Assembly (NCBI GenBank): GCA_004020545.1
Contig: SAQE01000029.1
Location: 38,923 to 72,170 of the forward strand
Source of the DNA: Mesorhizobium sp.
GTDB lineage: Bacteria; Pseudomonadota; Alphaproteobacteria; Rhizobiales; Rhizobiaceae
DNA: 33,248 nucleotides
Reading direction: 5' to 3'
The notes under the pieces are model-generated. The model was not told the origin of the DNA. It saw only the letters and a program-made list of their open reading frames with translations, and ran no database searches. Made by a program: the position numbers and the translations under genes. Of the stretch, positions 1 through 8,115 are shown one piece after another (position 1 is the first letter of the stretch; each line of letters starts with the position of its first letter).

Positions 1-2692
1 CGATGCCGCCTTCGGCGACATTGTTGGTGTCGGCATGCGCCGTCGGTACGTCGTCGACGATGTTGATGATGAGGTTGCCGGCCGGTGCGCTGTCGCCGTC
101 GGCGTCGGTGACGACGACCGCGAAAGAGGTGGAGGTGTTGTCGCCCGATGTGTTGTCGACCAGCGTATAGGAGTAGCTGATGGTGCCGACGCCGGTTGCC
201 GGATTGTAGCTGTAGCTGGCCGTCAGCGAGCCTGTGGCATCGGTGAAGGTCTGGTTGGAGCCAGTCAGCACGTGGCCGCCGAGCGAGACGGTCTGGATGC
301 CATCGGGCGAGGTGAAGCCGATGCTGCCCGAGGTGGTCTCCGAGTTGGCTGCAGCGTTCGAACCGGCGGACTCGCCGCCGCGTGCCGGCAGGCCGGCTTC
401 ATAGACCGTGGTATCGGCGCCGCCGGGCGCCGGGATCGTGTCGGTCGGCGTGGAGTCGCCGATCGAGATGGTCAGCGTGGTGTGCGACAGGTCGCCGTCG
501 CCATCCTTGATGGTGTAGGTGAAGACGTCGCTGACACCGCCGGGTGAGCCGGCGTCGCGGGTATAGCTGTAGCTGCCGTCCGTCTGCAAGGTCAGCGTGC
601 CATAGGTGCCGTGGATCGGTGCGTTCACTGTGGCACCGCTGTCGAGGTTGGCATTGGTGTCGCCCTTGGCAACGCCGGCCACCGTGGCGCCGTCGGCGCC
701 CAGCACGTCGATGCCGGTCACCGGCGAAGTGGTGCCGACCGCAGTCAGCACGTTGCCGGCCTCGGCGGTGAACTGGTTGGCCGCCACGCTGTCGGTGTCG
801 GCATGCGCGGTGGGCACGTCGTCGATGATGTTGATGACGAGGTTGCCGGCCGGTGCCGGATCGCCGTCGGCATCCGTCACTACCACCGCGAAGCTGGCGC
901 TGGTGTTGTCGCCAGAGGTGTTGTCGATGAGCGTATAGGAATAGCTGATGGTGCCGACGCCGGTCGTCGCATTGTAGACGTAGCTTGCCGTCAGTGAGCC
1001 GGTTGCATCGGTGAAGGTCTGTGCCACACCGCTCAGCGCATGGCCGCCCAGTGAGACCGTCGTCAGGCCGTCCGGCGAAGTGAAGCCGATCGTACCAGAC
1101 GTCGTTTCGGAGGCCGCAGGCTCGTTCGAGCCTTGCGGCTCGCCGCCGCGTGCCGGCAGGCCGGCTTCATAGACCGTGGTATCAGCGCCGCCCGCTACCG
1201 GGATCGAGATGGTCGGCGTCGAGTCGCCGATCGAGATCGTCAGCGTGGTGTGCGAGGTGTCGCCGTCGCCGTCCTTGATCGTATAGGTGAAGACGTCATT
1301 GACGCCGCCGGGCGTGCCGGCGTCGCGTACATAGCTGTAGGTGCCATCGGCGGCCAGCGTCAGCTTGCCGTAGGTACCCTGGACCTGGACACCGAGCGAG
1401 CCGGAGGAGTCGGCATTGGTGTCGCCGGCTGCGACGCCAACCACTGTGGCGCCGTCGGCGCCCTTGGTGTCGGCAACGCCGTCCGTCGTATTAGCGTCGG
1501 CTCCATCCGTGCCGCCAACCAGCACGTTGCCCGTCGCCGGGCCGAACTGGCCGGCCGCAATGCTGTCGGTATCGGCCACCGCCGTCGGCACGTCGTCGAT
1601 GATGGCGACGGCAAAAGTGGCGCTGGCCGTATCGCCGTCGGAATCCGTAACGGTGATGCTGAAATTGTCCGGAACCGTATCGTTGGGGTCGAAACCGTTC
1701 GTTTGTTCGGGATGGGTGACCGACTCGGTCACCGTGTAATTGTATTCGATAGCCCCGGTGATCGGATCGAAGGACACGATCGTTATGTAGCCGAACTGGC
1801 CCTGGATCTGCTGCCCGACGCCGGTCACGGTGTCGCCGTTGATGACGATCGAGCCGATACCGTCCGGCGCGTCGATGGTGATCGTTCCGATGCTGGACGT
1901 TTCCGCGTCGCTCGGCGCGTCACTGCCCGGCGATTGTGACGGGCCGCCGTCGAGGCCGGTTTCGCTGGCCGCCTCGTCCGGGGTCAGCAGTGACGTGGCC
2001 ACCACTGAAACCTGCCTGTCGATTATCGAGGGAAACAGCTCACGGTTCTCCGGCTGCCCGAACTGCAGTGCCGTCGGCGGCAGCAGCGACGTCAAGCCGA
2101 AGCCGTCACCGATACCGCCGGGAGGCTGTTCGAAATTTCCGCCGGCGCTGCCTGGCGAGCCATTTCCGCCTGCCGAGATCGAACCGTCGGCGCCGAAGGC
2201 GACATCGACATGGCTGGATTCAAGAGCGGCGATCAGGGCAACGCGCGGCACCTCGACGTCGCCGATGATGAAGGTCGGCACGTTCAGCGCGCCGTCCTTG
2301 ATGACGATCTCGGATCCATCGGGCTGCACCAGCACCAGATTGTGCCCGTCGACCTTGATGTTGTCGATCGAGACATTGGCCGGAAGCTTCACGACGTTGC
2401 CGGCTTCGGCATGATATTCATGCGGGACATTCGAGGCAGCGGCATTCGCCGCCGGCGCGTTTCCTGCAGGAGCCTTGGCGTCCGGCGCCGGCTGGTTTGC
2501 ACCCTGCGCATTGTCCGCGCCCTGTGCCGGCGTGCCTTTGCCGACATCGACCGGGACCGGCTCACCGTTCTGCGCTGCCTGGCCGCCAGCGGCCTGCGCG
2601 ACTTGAACATCCGTGGCTGCCGGATGTTCTCCAACGGTCGAGTGCTCGTCCGAGACATTTGAAACGGCGTCGAATTCGATACTGGTCGTCAT
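1..2692 (-). CDS. Giant type I secreted adhesin with VCBS/T1SS-143 repeats (LapA-like), N-terminal part
   Basis: The frame runs from ATG at 2692 off the left edge, giving 897 codons without a stop; the C-terminal secretion signal lies outside. It has no signal peptide. Residues 1-95 are Ala/Gly/Pro-rich and disordered-looking, with AAG at 34-36. Residues 96-167 look like a compact beta domain that could be a retention or prefix module, followed by a Gly-rich linker. From about residue 265 come repeats: VCBS-like segments (GTYGTLTL, DVFTYTIKDGDGD) alternating with T1SS-143-like segments (GTISYSYTL, FAVVVTDADGD, IIDDVPTA). The acidic DxDGD loops are expected to bind calcium. Such proteins are exported by type I secretion and mediate biofilm or root attachment. 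The exporter genes and a LapG-type protease lie just upstream. A GGGGG-rich ribosome site sits about 8 nt before the ATG. The family call is secure; the role as an adhesin retained at the surface is inferred. Confidence 0.88.
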   Translation of the reverse strand, partial: MTTSIEFDAVSNVSDEHSTVGEHPAATDVQVAQAAGGQAAQNGEPVPVDVGKGTPAQGADNAQGANQPAPDAKAPAGNAPAANAAASNVPHEYHAEAGNVVKLPANVSIDNIKVDGHNLVLVQPDGSEIVIKDGALNVPTFIIGDVEVPRVALIAALESSHVDVAFGADGSISAGGNGSPGSAGGNFEQPPGGIGDGFGLTSLLPPTALQFGQPENRELFPSIIDRQVSVVATSLLTPDEAASETGLDGGPSQSPGSDAPSDAETSSIGTITIDAPDGIGSIVINGDTVTGVGQQIQGQFGYITIVSFDPITGAIEYNYTVTESVTHPEQTNGFDPNDTVPDNFSITVTDSDGDTASATFAVAIIDDVPTAVADTDSIAAGQFGPATGNVLVGGTDGADANTTDGVADTKGADGATVVGVAAGDTNADSSGSLGVQVQGTYGKLTLAADGTYSYVRDAGTPGGVNDVFTYTIKDGDGDTSHTTLTISIGDSTPTISIPVAGGADTTVYEAGLPARGGEPQGSNEPAASETTSGTIGFTSPDGLTTVSLGGHALSGVAQTFTDATGSLTASYVYNATTGVGTISYSYTLIDNTSGDNTSASFAVVVTDADGDPAPAGNLVINIIDDVPTAHADTDSVAANQFTAEAGNVLTAVGTTSPVTGIDVLGADGATVAGVAKGDTNANLDSGATVNAPIHGTYGTLTLQTDGSYSYTRDAGSPGGVSDVFTYTIKDGDGDLSHTTLTISIGDSTPTDTIPAPGGADTTVYEAGLPARGGESAGSNAAANSETTSGSIGFTSPDGIQTVSLGGHVLTGSNQTFTDATGSLTASYSYNPATGVGTISYSYTLVDNTSGDNTSTSFAVVVTDADGDSAPAGNLIINIVDDVPTAHADTNNVAEGGI
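29..796 (-). repeat. Adhesin tandem repeat unit 2 (768 bp)
   Basis: This is the second full repeat, 256 codons. A 54-nt block at 371-424 matches 1139-1192 with a single mismatch, so the units are nearly identical in places. The hinge recurs at the left edge, so at least one more repeat probably begins there. Confidence 0.85.
797..1570 (-). repeat. Adhesin tandem repeat unit 1 (774 bp)
   Basis: This is the first full repeat of the adhesin, bounded by the recurring DNA that encodes the DDVPTA(H/V)ADT hinge (anchors at 797 and 1571). It encodes about 258 residues, one VCBS-like plus one T1SS-143-like domain. It aligns with the next unit at a 768-bp offset, being longer by two codons. Confidence 0.85.
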
Positions 2693-2824
2693 AGCTCAAG
2701 CCCCCTTCGGCATTTCCCGGAAAGAGACATGCGCGGCTCGAACTTTGCAACAGACCGTCAACTTATTTCATATATTTGAATATGTAGAGTTTTGCATTTT
2801 TTACACTCGGTAAATCAGCATGAT

Positions 2825-2836
2825 ATATCCGGATAT
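2825..2836. promoter_or_regulatory. 12-bp perfect palindrome, candidate operator
   Basis: ATATCCGGATAT is a perfect palindrome lying near the middle of the divergent control region, about 130 bp upstream of the adhesin start and 180 bp upstream of the protease start. Its symmetry would suit a dimeric regulator. The binding protein is unknown; the RHH-PAS protein encoded nearby is one candidate by proximity only. Confidence 0.35.
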
Positions 2837-2900
2837 GTATTATCGAAGGCGCCGTCAGGCCGGCTGAGAAGTACGGCGCCGGTTCGGCGAATGAAAGTAT

Positions 2901-2920
2901 AAATTTGAATAAAATTTGAA
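2901..2920. repeat. Helically phased AAATTTGAA direct repeat
   Basis: AAATTTGAA occurs at 2901-2909 and 2912-2920, spaced 11 bp, about one helical turn. Phased A/T tracts like these can bend DNA or attract AT-rich-DNA binders such as MucR/Ros-type proteins of rhizobia. No function is proven. Confidence 0.35.
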
Positions 2921-3016
2921 GTAAAGTAGAATAGATTGATTCGCGGAAACTTACCCACCTTCATTTCCGATAATTTGAGACAAGATTGATAGCGTCCACA
3001 GTCAAAGGTGGGCGCT

Positions 3017-4003
3017 ATGAAAATACAAAAAGCTGTCTCGGCGGTCTCGGGGGTCAAGGTTCTGCTGCTGGCATTCGGTCTCGCCGGTCTGCCGAATGCG
3101 TCATCCGCCGGCGCGATTTCCGCCGGAAATCCCGCCCCTCAAACAATGCCGGCGCCGGCCAATCTCGGTGGTGTTTCGCTGGCCAGATTGCGGCCTTGGC
3201 AGCCTGCTGACGCCTACCGGATAAGCGTTGTCGCCGACGCCTACGGACCCCTTGGAACCTACCCGGCAGCGGGTTTCTCGAACGAAGAGGCTGCCCCTGG
3301 CATCGACCCGATCCAGGTTGACCCTATCCAGACTGGGGCGATCATCCCCGGCGTATTCGGGTCGGTCGCCTTGTCCATGCACAACTTCCCGGTCGCCGCG
3401 CGCTGGGCTCCGGTCTACAACGCGATCGTCGACTGCACGCCGGGCAGCGCCTGCGACCATGAGAACGCGGCTTTTGGAGAGATCATCAACATTGCGGGTA
3501 AGAAGGGCTTCCGCGACAAGCTGGCCTTCGTCAACAGCAGCGTCAACCGGCTGATCGCCTATCGCAAGGACAGTGCCCTCTACGGCAAGCTCGACTATTG
3601 GGCGAAACCATCGGAGATCCTCGAACATCGCGCCGGCGACTGCGAGGATTTCGCCATACTGAAGATGGCGGCGCTGCTGCGCGCCGGGATCCCGGCGCAG
3701 AGCATGTCGCTCGTGGTGCTCCAGGACCGCCGCCGGAAATTCTTCCACGCCGTGCTGTCGGTGAGCACGGGAAGCGGCACCTTCATCCTGGACAGCCTCG
3801 GCAACAATGTGGCGATGGACAGCGATCTTCCCGACTACGTCCCGCTCTATTCCTTCAGCACCGATCGCGCCTGGATCCACGGATCGAAGTCCGGCGCTCA
3901 GATCGCCGACGTTGCCGGCGGTTTCGCGACGGTGGCTCCCGGCGAAGGCTCTTCGCCTGACGCGACGGTGACGCCCGCGTCATCCGGCGTGGGCGCGAAA
4001 TAG
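3017..4003 (+). CDS. Transglutaminase-like cysteine protease, peptidase C93 family (LapG-like)
   Basis: The product has 328 residues. An N-terminal export signal is visible (basic start, hydrophobic stretch at about 14-25, then Ala/Ser-rich cleavage region), so it should act in the periplasm. The C93 catalytic triad is recognisable: Cys209 in GDCEDFAILK, His244 in FFHAVLSV and Asp259 in ILDSLG. In Pseudomonas, LapG cleaves near the N-terminus of the adhesin LapA and releases it from the cell surface; this enzyme is placed to do the same to the divergent adhesin. ATG 3017 is chosen over GTG 3008 because AAAGGTGGG lies at the right distance upstream. It ends 12 bp from the converging RHH-PAS gene. 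The family is secure; the substrate is inferred from position. Confidence 0.9.
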   Translation: MKIQKAVSAVSGVKVLLLAFGLAGLPNASSAGAISAGNPAPQTMPAPANLGGVSLARLRPWQPADAYRISVVADAYGPLGTYPAAGFSNEEAAPGIDPIQVDPIQTGAIIPGVFGSVALSMHNFPVAARWAPVYNAIVDCTPGSACDHENAAFGEIINIAGKKGFRDKLAFVNSSVNRLIAYRKDSALYGKLDYWAKPSEILEHRAGDCEDFAILKMAALLRAGIPAQSMSLVVLQDRRRKFFHAVLSVSTGSGTFILDSLGNNVAMDSDLPDYVPLYSFSTDRAWIHGSKSGAQIADVAGGFATVAPGEGSSPDATVTPASSGVGAK

Positions 4004-4015
4004 CTTGCTTGCAAT

Positions 4016-4657
4016 CTAACCGTTGAAGACGAACGCCATCAAAAGCTCCGGCTCGGCCACCGGCGCGCGCACCGCGCTGAGCTGACCCCGGTAGCGGCGC
4101 TCGCCGGCGCCGATGACGAAGCCGGTGGTGACCGGGGTGTCGCCGTTCGCGTCGAGCCGGGCGAAGACATCGGTGACGTTCAGGTCCAACGCCAGCTTGA
4201 GGTCCTGCCTGCCGTCGTCGCCAGGTGCGTTTGGCAACTGACGCCTGACCAATTGCTGGAACGCCGTGTTGAAGGCCAGGATCTTCTTCGACGACGACAG
4301 CGCGAAGGCGGGGGAGGGGCAGGCGACCAGGATCGCGTTGATCGTTCGGATCGAGGCGAGCTTGCGCAACTCCATGCTTTCCTCGGCGAGGCCCCGCATG
4401 CATGCGACCCGGATCGCCGAGGTGAGATTGCCTTGGTCGGGATGATTTTCGGCGATCTCCTCGACCAGCATGCCGATCGTGCATTTGCGGCTTTCGGCCA
4501 TCTGCTTCAGCGAGACCCAGAAGGCGCGCTCCAGCCGGATGCCGCGGCGCACGCCGCCGCGCGCCACGACCCGGAACTCCGGACCGAAATCCTCCGCCGC
4601 CAGCGACGGCAGCAGCCGTTCGCGCGAAGCATCGGGGCGGGCGGCGCTATCGTTCAC
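4016..4657 (-). CDS. RHH-domain and PAS-like putative regulator, last gene of the type I secretion operon
   Basis: The product has 213 residues. Residues about 33-92 (GIRLERAFWVSLKQMAE...LVEEIAE...GNLTSAIRVACMRG) resemble the ribbon-helix-helix RHH_4 family, a putative DNA-binding fold. Residues about 103-213 look like a PAS sensor (ILVACPSPAFALSSSKKILAFN, with a beta-rich end). There is no transmembrane segment, so it is cytoplasmic. The GTG start lies inside the end of the adaptor gene (11-nt overlap, GTGAACGATAG), so translation is probably coupled. It may sense a ligand or redox cue and control the adhesin or its exporter. No kinase, GGDEF or EAL domain is attached. The RHH call is fairly sure, PAS moderately so, the function inferred. 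Confidence 0.75.
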   Translation of the reverse strand: MNDSAARPDASRERLLPSLAAEDFGPEFRVVARGGVRRGIRLERAFWVSLKQMAESRKCTIGMLVEEIAENHPDQGNLTSAIRVACMRGLAEESMELRKLASIRTINAILVACPSPAFALSSSKKILAFNTAFQQLVRRQLPNAPGDDGRQDLKLALDLNVTDVFARLDANGDTPVTTGFVIGAGERRYRGQLSAVRAPVAEPELLMAFVFNG

Positions 4658-5960
4658 TCATCGCCTCCTGACGCGCCTTGTTGATCGGCTTCAAAAGGTA
4701 GTTGAGGATCGTCTTGCGGCCGGTCTTGATATCGACCGAGCAGATCATGCCGGGGATGATCGAGTAGGTCTTGCCGTTCCTTTGCAGCGTGGATTTCTCG
4801 GTCGCGACGCGCACCTGGTAGTAAGGTTCGCCCGTCTTCTGGTCGACAAGGCTGTCGGCGGTGATTGTCGAAACCTTGCCTTCGATGCCGCCGAAGATCG
4901 AAAAGTCGTAGGCCGTGACCTTGATCAGCGCGTCCTGGTCCGGCTGGATGAAGGCGACGTCGCGCGGCGAGACCCGCGCCTCGACCAGGAGGGTTTCGGA
5001 GGTCGGCACAATGCCCGCCACAACCGCGCCGGGCTGCACGAAGGAGCCGAGCGTGTTGACGTCGAGCGTGTTGACGATGCCGTCGACGGGAGAGCGGATG
5101 TCGGTCCTTGCCACCTTGTCGGTGGCGCCGCGGATGGTTTCGTCCACTACAGAAAGGTCAGCCAGCGCCTGCGTCAGGTCGCTCAGCGCCTCCTGCTGGA
5201 GCTGCAGGCCGAGTTCATTGACCTGGAGCTGCGCCTCGGTGATTGCCGCCTGTGTCTTCTTGATGGTCTCGCCCGCGAGGTTGAGCTGTCCACGCAGGTC
5301 GGTCTGCTCGCGCTCGACGCGGATCTGCTCGGTCTTGGCCATCAGCCCTTTCTTTACCATGGATTCGACCAGTGCCGTTTCCTGGTCGCTGACGGCCAGG
5401 CTCTTGGACAGCCGATCGGAATTGGCGGTTGCCTCGTCGAGCTCCTTCTCGCGCTGATCGAGGCGCGACTTGAGCACCGACAGCTTCACCTCGAAGTTGT
5501 CGCGGCGCGCCACGAGCAGCTTCTGTTCATTGTCGCAGATTTCCGGCGCAACCTTCTGGATTTCCGCCGGGCAGGGAAACGATCCCTCGACATTGCCGCT
5601 CTGCTCATACTTCAGCCGCGCGATGCGCGCCTGCAGCGCCCGCGCCTTGGCCTGCTCTTCGCCAAGGCTCGAGGTGTTCCCGGAGTTGTCGAGCCGGATG
5701 ATCAGGTCGTTCTTCTTCACGGTCTGGCCGATCTTCACGGCGATCTCCTGGACGACGCCGGCCTCGCTCGCCTGGATGATCTGCGTCTTGGAGGCGGGAA
5801 TGACCTTGCCGTCGCCGCGCGCGATCTCGTCGACCTCGGCAAAGGATGCCCAGGCGGTGAAGGCCACGAACAGGGCCCCTATGATGTAGACGGACGCCGA
5901 TGCGAACAGCGGCGGCCGATCTTCCCTTGCAAACATTCCCAACGTGCCCCGGTCAGGCAT
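4647..5960 (-). CDS. Type I secretion membrane-fusion (adaptor) protein, HlyD family (LapC-like)
   Basis: The product has 437 residues. A short cytoplasmic N-terminus is followed by one membrane segment (about 23-41, VYIIGALFVAFTAW). Next comes a biotinyl-lipoyl-like half motif (IQASEAGVVQEIAVKIGQTV), a long coiled-coil hairpin (about 100-270), then the second lipoyl half (DIRSPVDGIVNTLDVNTLGSFVQPG) and the C-terminal beta-barrel (PGMICSVDIKTGRKTILNYLLKPI), the classic HlyD C-terminal signature. It would bridge the inner-membrane ABC exporter to the outer-membrane channel. It overlaps the ABC gene upstream by 8 nt and the RHH-PAS gene downstream by 11 nt. Confidence 0.93.
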   Translation of the reverse strand: MPDRGTLGMFAREDRPPLFASASVYIIGALFVAFTAWASFAEVDEIARGDGKVIPASKTQIIQASEAGVVQEIAVKIGQTVKKNDLIIRLDNSGNTSSLGEEQAKARALQARIARLKYEQSGNVEGSFPCPAEIQKVAPEICDNEQKLLVARRDNFEVKLSVLKSRLDQREKELDEATANSDRLSKSLAVSDQETALVESMVKKGLMAKTEQIRVEREQTDLRGQLNLAGETIKKTQAAITEAQLQVNELGLQLQQEALSDLTQALADLSVVDETIRGATDKVARTDIRSPVDGIVNTLDVNTLGSFVQPGAVVAGIVPTSETLLVEARVSPRDVAFIQPDQDALIKVTAYDFSIFGGIEGKVSTITADSLVDQKTGEPYYQVRVATEKSTLQRNGKTYSIIPGMICSVDIKTGRKTILNYLLKPINKARQEAMSER

Positions 5961-8085
5961 TCGCCTTTTGCAATGCCTGGATGACTTGTTCCTTCGCTCC
6001 GTCCGCGACCACGCGGCCCTGCTCGATGACGATGAGGCGGTCGACCAGCTCCAGCATGCTGTAGCGATGGGTCGAAACGATCAGCGTCGTGTTGCGGTCG
6101 AATGCGACCTTGAGCTGCTTGATCAACTGCCGTTCCGAGGCGAGATCCATCGAACCCGACGGCTCGTCCAGGAAGACGATCTTCGGCTTGGTCAGCAGCA
6201 ACCGCGCGATCGCCACCGCCTGCCGCTGGCCGCCCGACAGATTGGTGCCCCGCTCGCCGACATTCATGTCGTAGCCGCGCGGATGGCGCGAGACGAAGTC
6301 GTCGACGCCCGCGGCCTTCGCGGCGGCGATGATCTCCTCGTCGGTCGCTTCCGGAGCGGCCATCAAAAGGTTTTCCTTGACCGTGCCCGAAAAAAGGTCG
6401 CCGGCCTGCGCGACGATGCCCACTGCGGCGCGCACCTCGGACGGGTGATATTGGCGCATGTCGATGCCGTCGATGAGCAGCTCTCCGGAGGTCGGCAGGA
6501 AGAGCCGGCCGACCAGACGGCCCATCGTCGTCTTGCCGGAGCCGATGCGGCCGATGATGCCGATCCGCTCGCCGGGCCTGACCGCGATGTTCAACCCGCT
6601 CAGGACCTCGTTTTCGGTGCCTGGATAGGCGAAGCCGACATTCTTGAAGACGAGCGCGCCGCTGCGGATCGGCCGGTTGACGAAGCCGACCGTGTCGGGC
6701 CGGTCCTCCGGCTGCGACATGATCGTGTTGATGATCCTGAGCGACAGCATGGCCTGACGGAAGCGGGAAAGCGTGATGGCGATCTGGCCGAGCGGCGCGA
6801 CCGCGCGGCCGGCCAGCATGACCGTGCCGATGATCGCACCCGTCGAGACCTGGCCTTCCGAGAAGGCATAGGCGCCGGCAACCACCAGCGCGACGGTCAC
6901 GAATTGCTGGATTGCGCCGGTGACATTGCCGGCGGCGGCCGAAAGCTCCTTGATCTTTTCCGACGTGTTGGCCGCGTTCTTCGAATGCTCGCCCCATTTG
7001 CGCAGCAGGTAGGCCTCGGCGCGCAGCGACTTGATCGTCTCCAGTGTGGAGATGGATTCGACCAGGAGCGCCTGGCGCTGCGCTGCTTCGTTCATCGAGG
7101 CGGCGACTCGTTTGCCGATACGCCGCTGCGTGACCAGGCCGACGATGATGGAAAACAGGAAGGCCAGCGCCGGTATGATCACCAGCCAGCCGCCGATGGC
7201 GTAGATGACCAAGAGGAAGACGAAGACGAAAGCCGTGTCGATGAAGACGCTGATGGTGTTCGAGGTGAAGAACTCGCGCACGAACTCGTATTGCGTGACG
7301 CGGTTCGCGTATTCGCCGGTCGACCCCGGCCGCGCCGACAAGGACGAGTTGAGCACTTTCTCGAACAGCAGATAGGAAATCCTGAGATCCGCCTTGCGTC
7401 CGGCGTAGTCGATGAGCGAGGCGCGGGCCGTCTTCAGCAACAGATCGAACAGGATCGCCGCGCAGATTCCGATCGCCAGCACCCAGAGCGTCGACACTGC
7501 CTTGTTCGGTAGGATGCGGTCGTAGACGTTCATGGTGAAGATCGGCGAGGCGATCGCCAGCATGTTGATGAAGATCGTCGACAGCACGACCTTCGAATAG
7601 GTGCGCCAGAACGCCCCCATCGTTCCGGTCAGCCAGTGGCGCCTTTCGATTCTCGGCGCCTTGCCTACCGTCATCTCCTCGGCGGTGTTGGCATAGGTGA
7701 TCGAGAATGAGGCTCCGCCGCTGATGTAGCTCCCGGCGAGCTCCGATTTGCTGATCGCGGTTCGTCCGTCTTCCTGCGGAGCCGTCAGATATTGCCCGGT
7801 CTCGGTCTCGGCGAGCAGCGCGACCGGCAACTGATTGGTGCGGAAGACGATAGCCGGAAGATCGACGCGCCCGCGCACGAAATCGCGATGGCTGAACTCC
7901 CGGACCTCGAGGCCGATGCGTTCGGCGAGGTGCCTGATGTCGTCCGGCTCGATGCGCGTTTCCGAAATCGGCACCCCGGCAAACAGCACGGTCTCCGCGC
8001 TCGGCCGGCCGAGATAGGCTGCAATCGCCGAGAAGCAGGCTTTGAAAGCCTCCTTGGGCGAAACGATGTTGGGCTGCTGGTTCAC
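5953..8085 (-). CDS. Type I secretion ABC exporter with degenerate C39 domain (LapB-like)
   Basis: The product has 710 residues. The N-terminal ~130 residues have the length and position of a C39 peptidase domain but lack the DCG catalytic motif and the histidine motif. It is therefore a C39-like, non-cleaving domain, typical of exporters of RTX/LapA-type adhesins that are not leader-processed. Six membrane segments span about 155-430. The nucleotide-binding domain has Walker A GRIGSGKTT (512-520), signature LSGGQ (616-620), Walker B IVFLDEPSGSMD (from 636) and a switch histidine in STHR. It powers one-step export of the adhesin through the HlyD- and TolC-like partners. The start is GTG at 8085, 30 nt after the TolC-like gene. 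Confidence 0.93.
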   Translation of the reverse strand: MNQQPNIVSPKEAFKACFSAIAAYLGRPSAETVLFAGVPISETRIEPDDIRHLAERIGLEVREFSHRDFVRGRVDLPAIVFRTNQLPVALLAETETGQYLTAPQEDGRTAISKSELAGSYISGGASFSITYANTAEEMTVGKAPRIERRHWLTGTMGAFWRTYSKVVLSTIFINMLAIASPIFTMNVYDRILPNKAVSTLWVLAIGICAAILFDLLLKTARASLIDYAGRKADLRISYLLFEKVLNSSLSARPGSTGEYANRVTQYEFVREFFTSNTISVFIDTAFVFVFLLVIYAIGGWLVIIPALAFLFSIIVGLVTQRRIGKRVAASMNEAAQRQALLVESISTLETIKSLRAEAYLLRKWGEHSKNAANTSEKIKELSAAAGNVTGAIQQFVTVALVVAGAYAFSEGQVSTGAIIGTVMLAGRAVAPLGQIAITLSRFRQAMLSLRIINTIMSQPEDRPDTVGFVNRPIRSGALVFKNVGFAYPGTENEVLSGLNIAVRPGERIGIIGRIGSGKTTMGRLVGRLFLPTSGELLIDGIDMRQYHPSEVRAAVGIVAQAGDLFSGTVKENLLMAAPEATDEEIIAAAKAAGVDDFVSRHPRGYDMNVGERGTNLSGGQRQAVAIARLLLTKPKIVFLDEPSGSMDLASERQLIKQLKVAFDRNTTLIVSTHRYSMLELVDRLIVIEQGRVVADGAKEQVIQALQKANA

Positions 8086-8115
8086 GATCTGCCCCGAAGG
8101 ACCAGAGATCGATGC

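Larger units (their letters stand above)
2693..3016. promoter_or_regulatory. AT-rich divergent control region between adhesin and protease genes
   Basis: This 324-bp stretch has no gene. It is strikingly AT-rich compared with its GC-rich surroundings, especially 2760-2840 and 2895-2945. It should carry the promoters of both divergent genes. No convincing -35/-10 pair could be assigned. Visible elements are a 12-bp palindrome (2825-2836), an inverted CATAT/ATATG pair (2769-2784), and two AAATTTGAA copies 11 bp apart (2901-2920). The protease ribosome site AAAGGTGGG (3004-3012) ends the region. Confidence 0.6.

Noticed and set aside
1-2692. Autotransporter or fimbrial adhesin
   Set aside because: No signal peptide; VCBS/T1SS-143 repeats and a neighbouring type I exporter indicate type I secretion.
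4470-5984. Long open frame on the plus strand opposite the HlyD-like gene
   Set aside because: It is antisense to a clear HlyD-family gene. Its composition (Arg/Asp/Leu-rich, no motifs) is typical of an antisense frame in GC-rich DNA.
7690-8085. Active C39 bacteriocin-processing peptidase in the exporter
   Set aside because: The catalytic Cys and His motifs are missing, and the likely cargo has no double-glycine leader.
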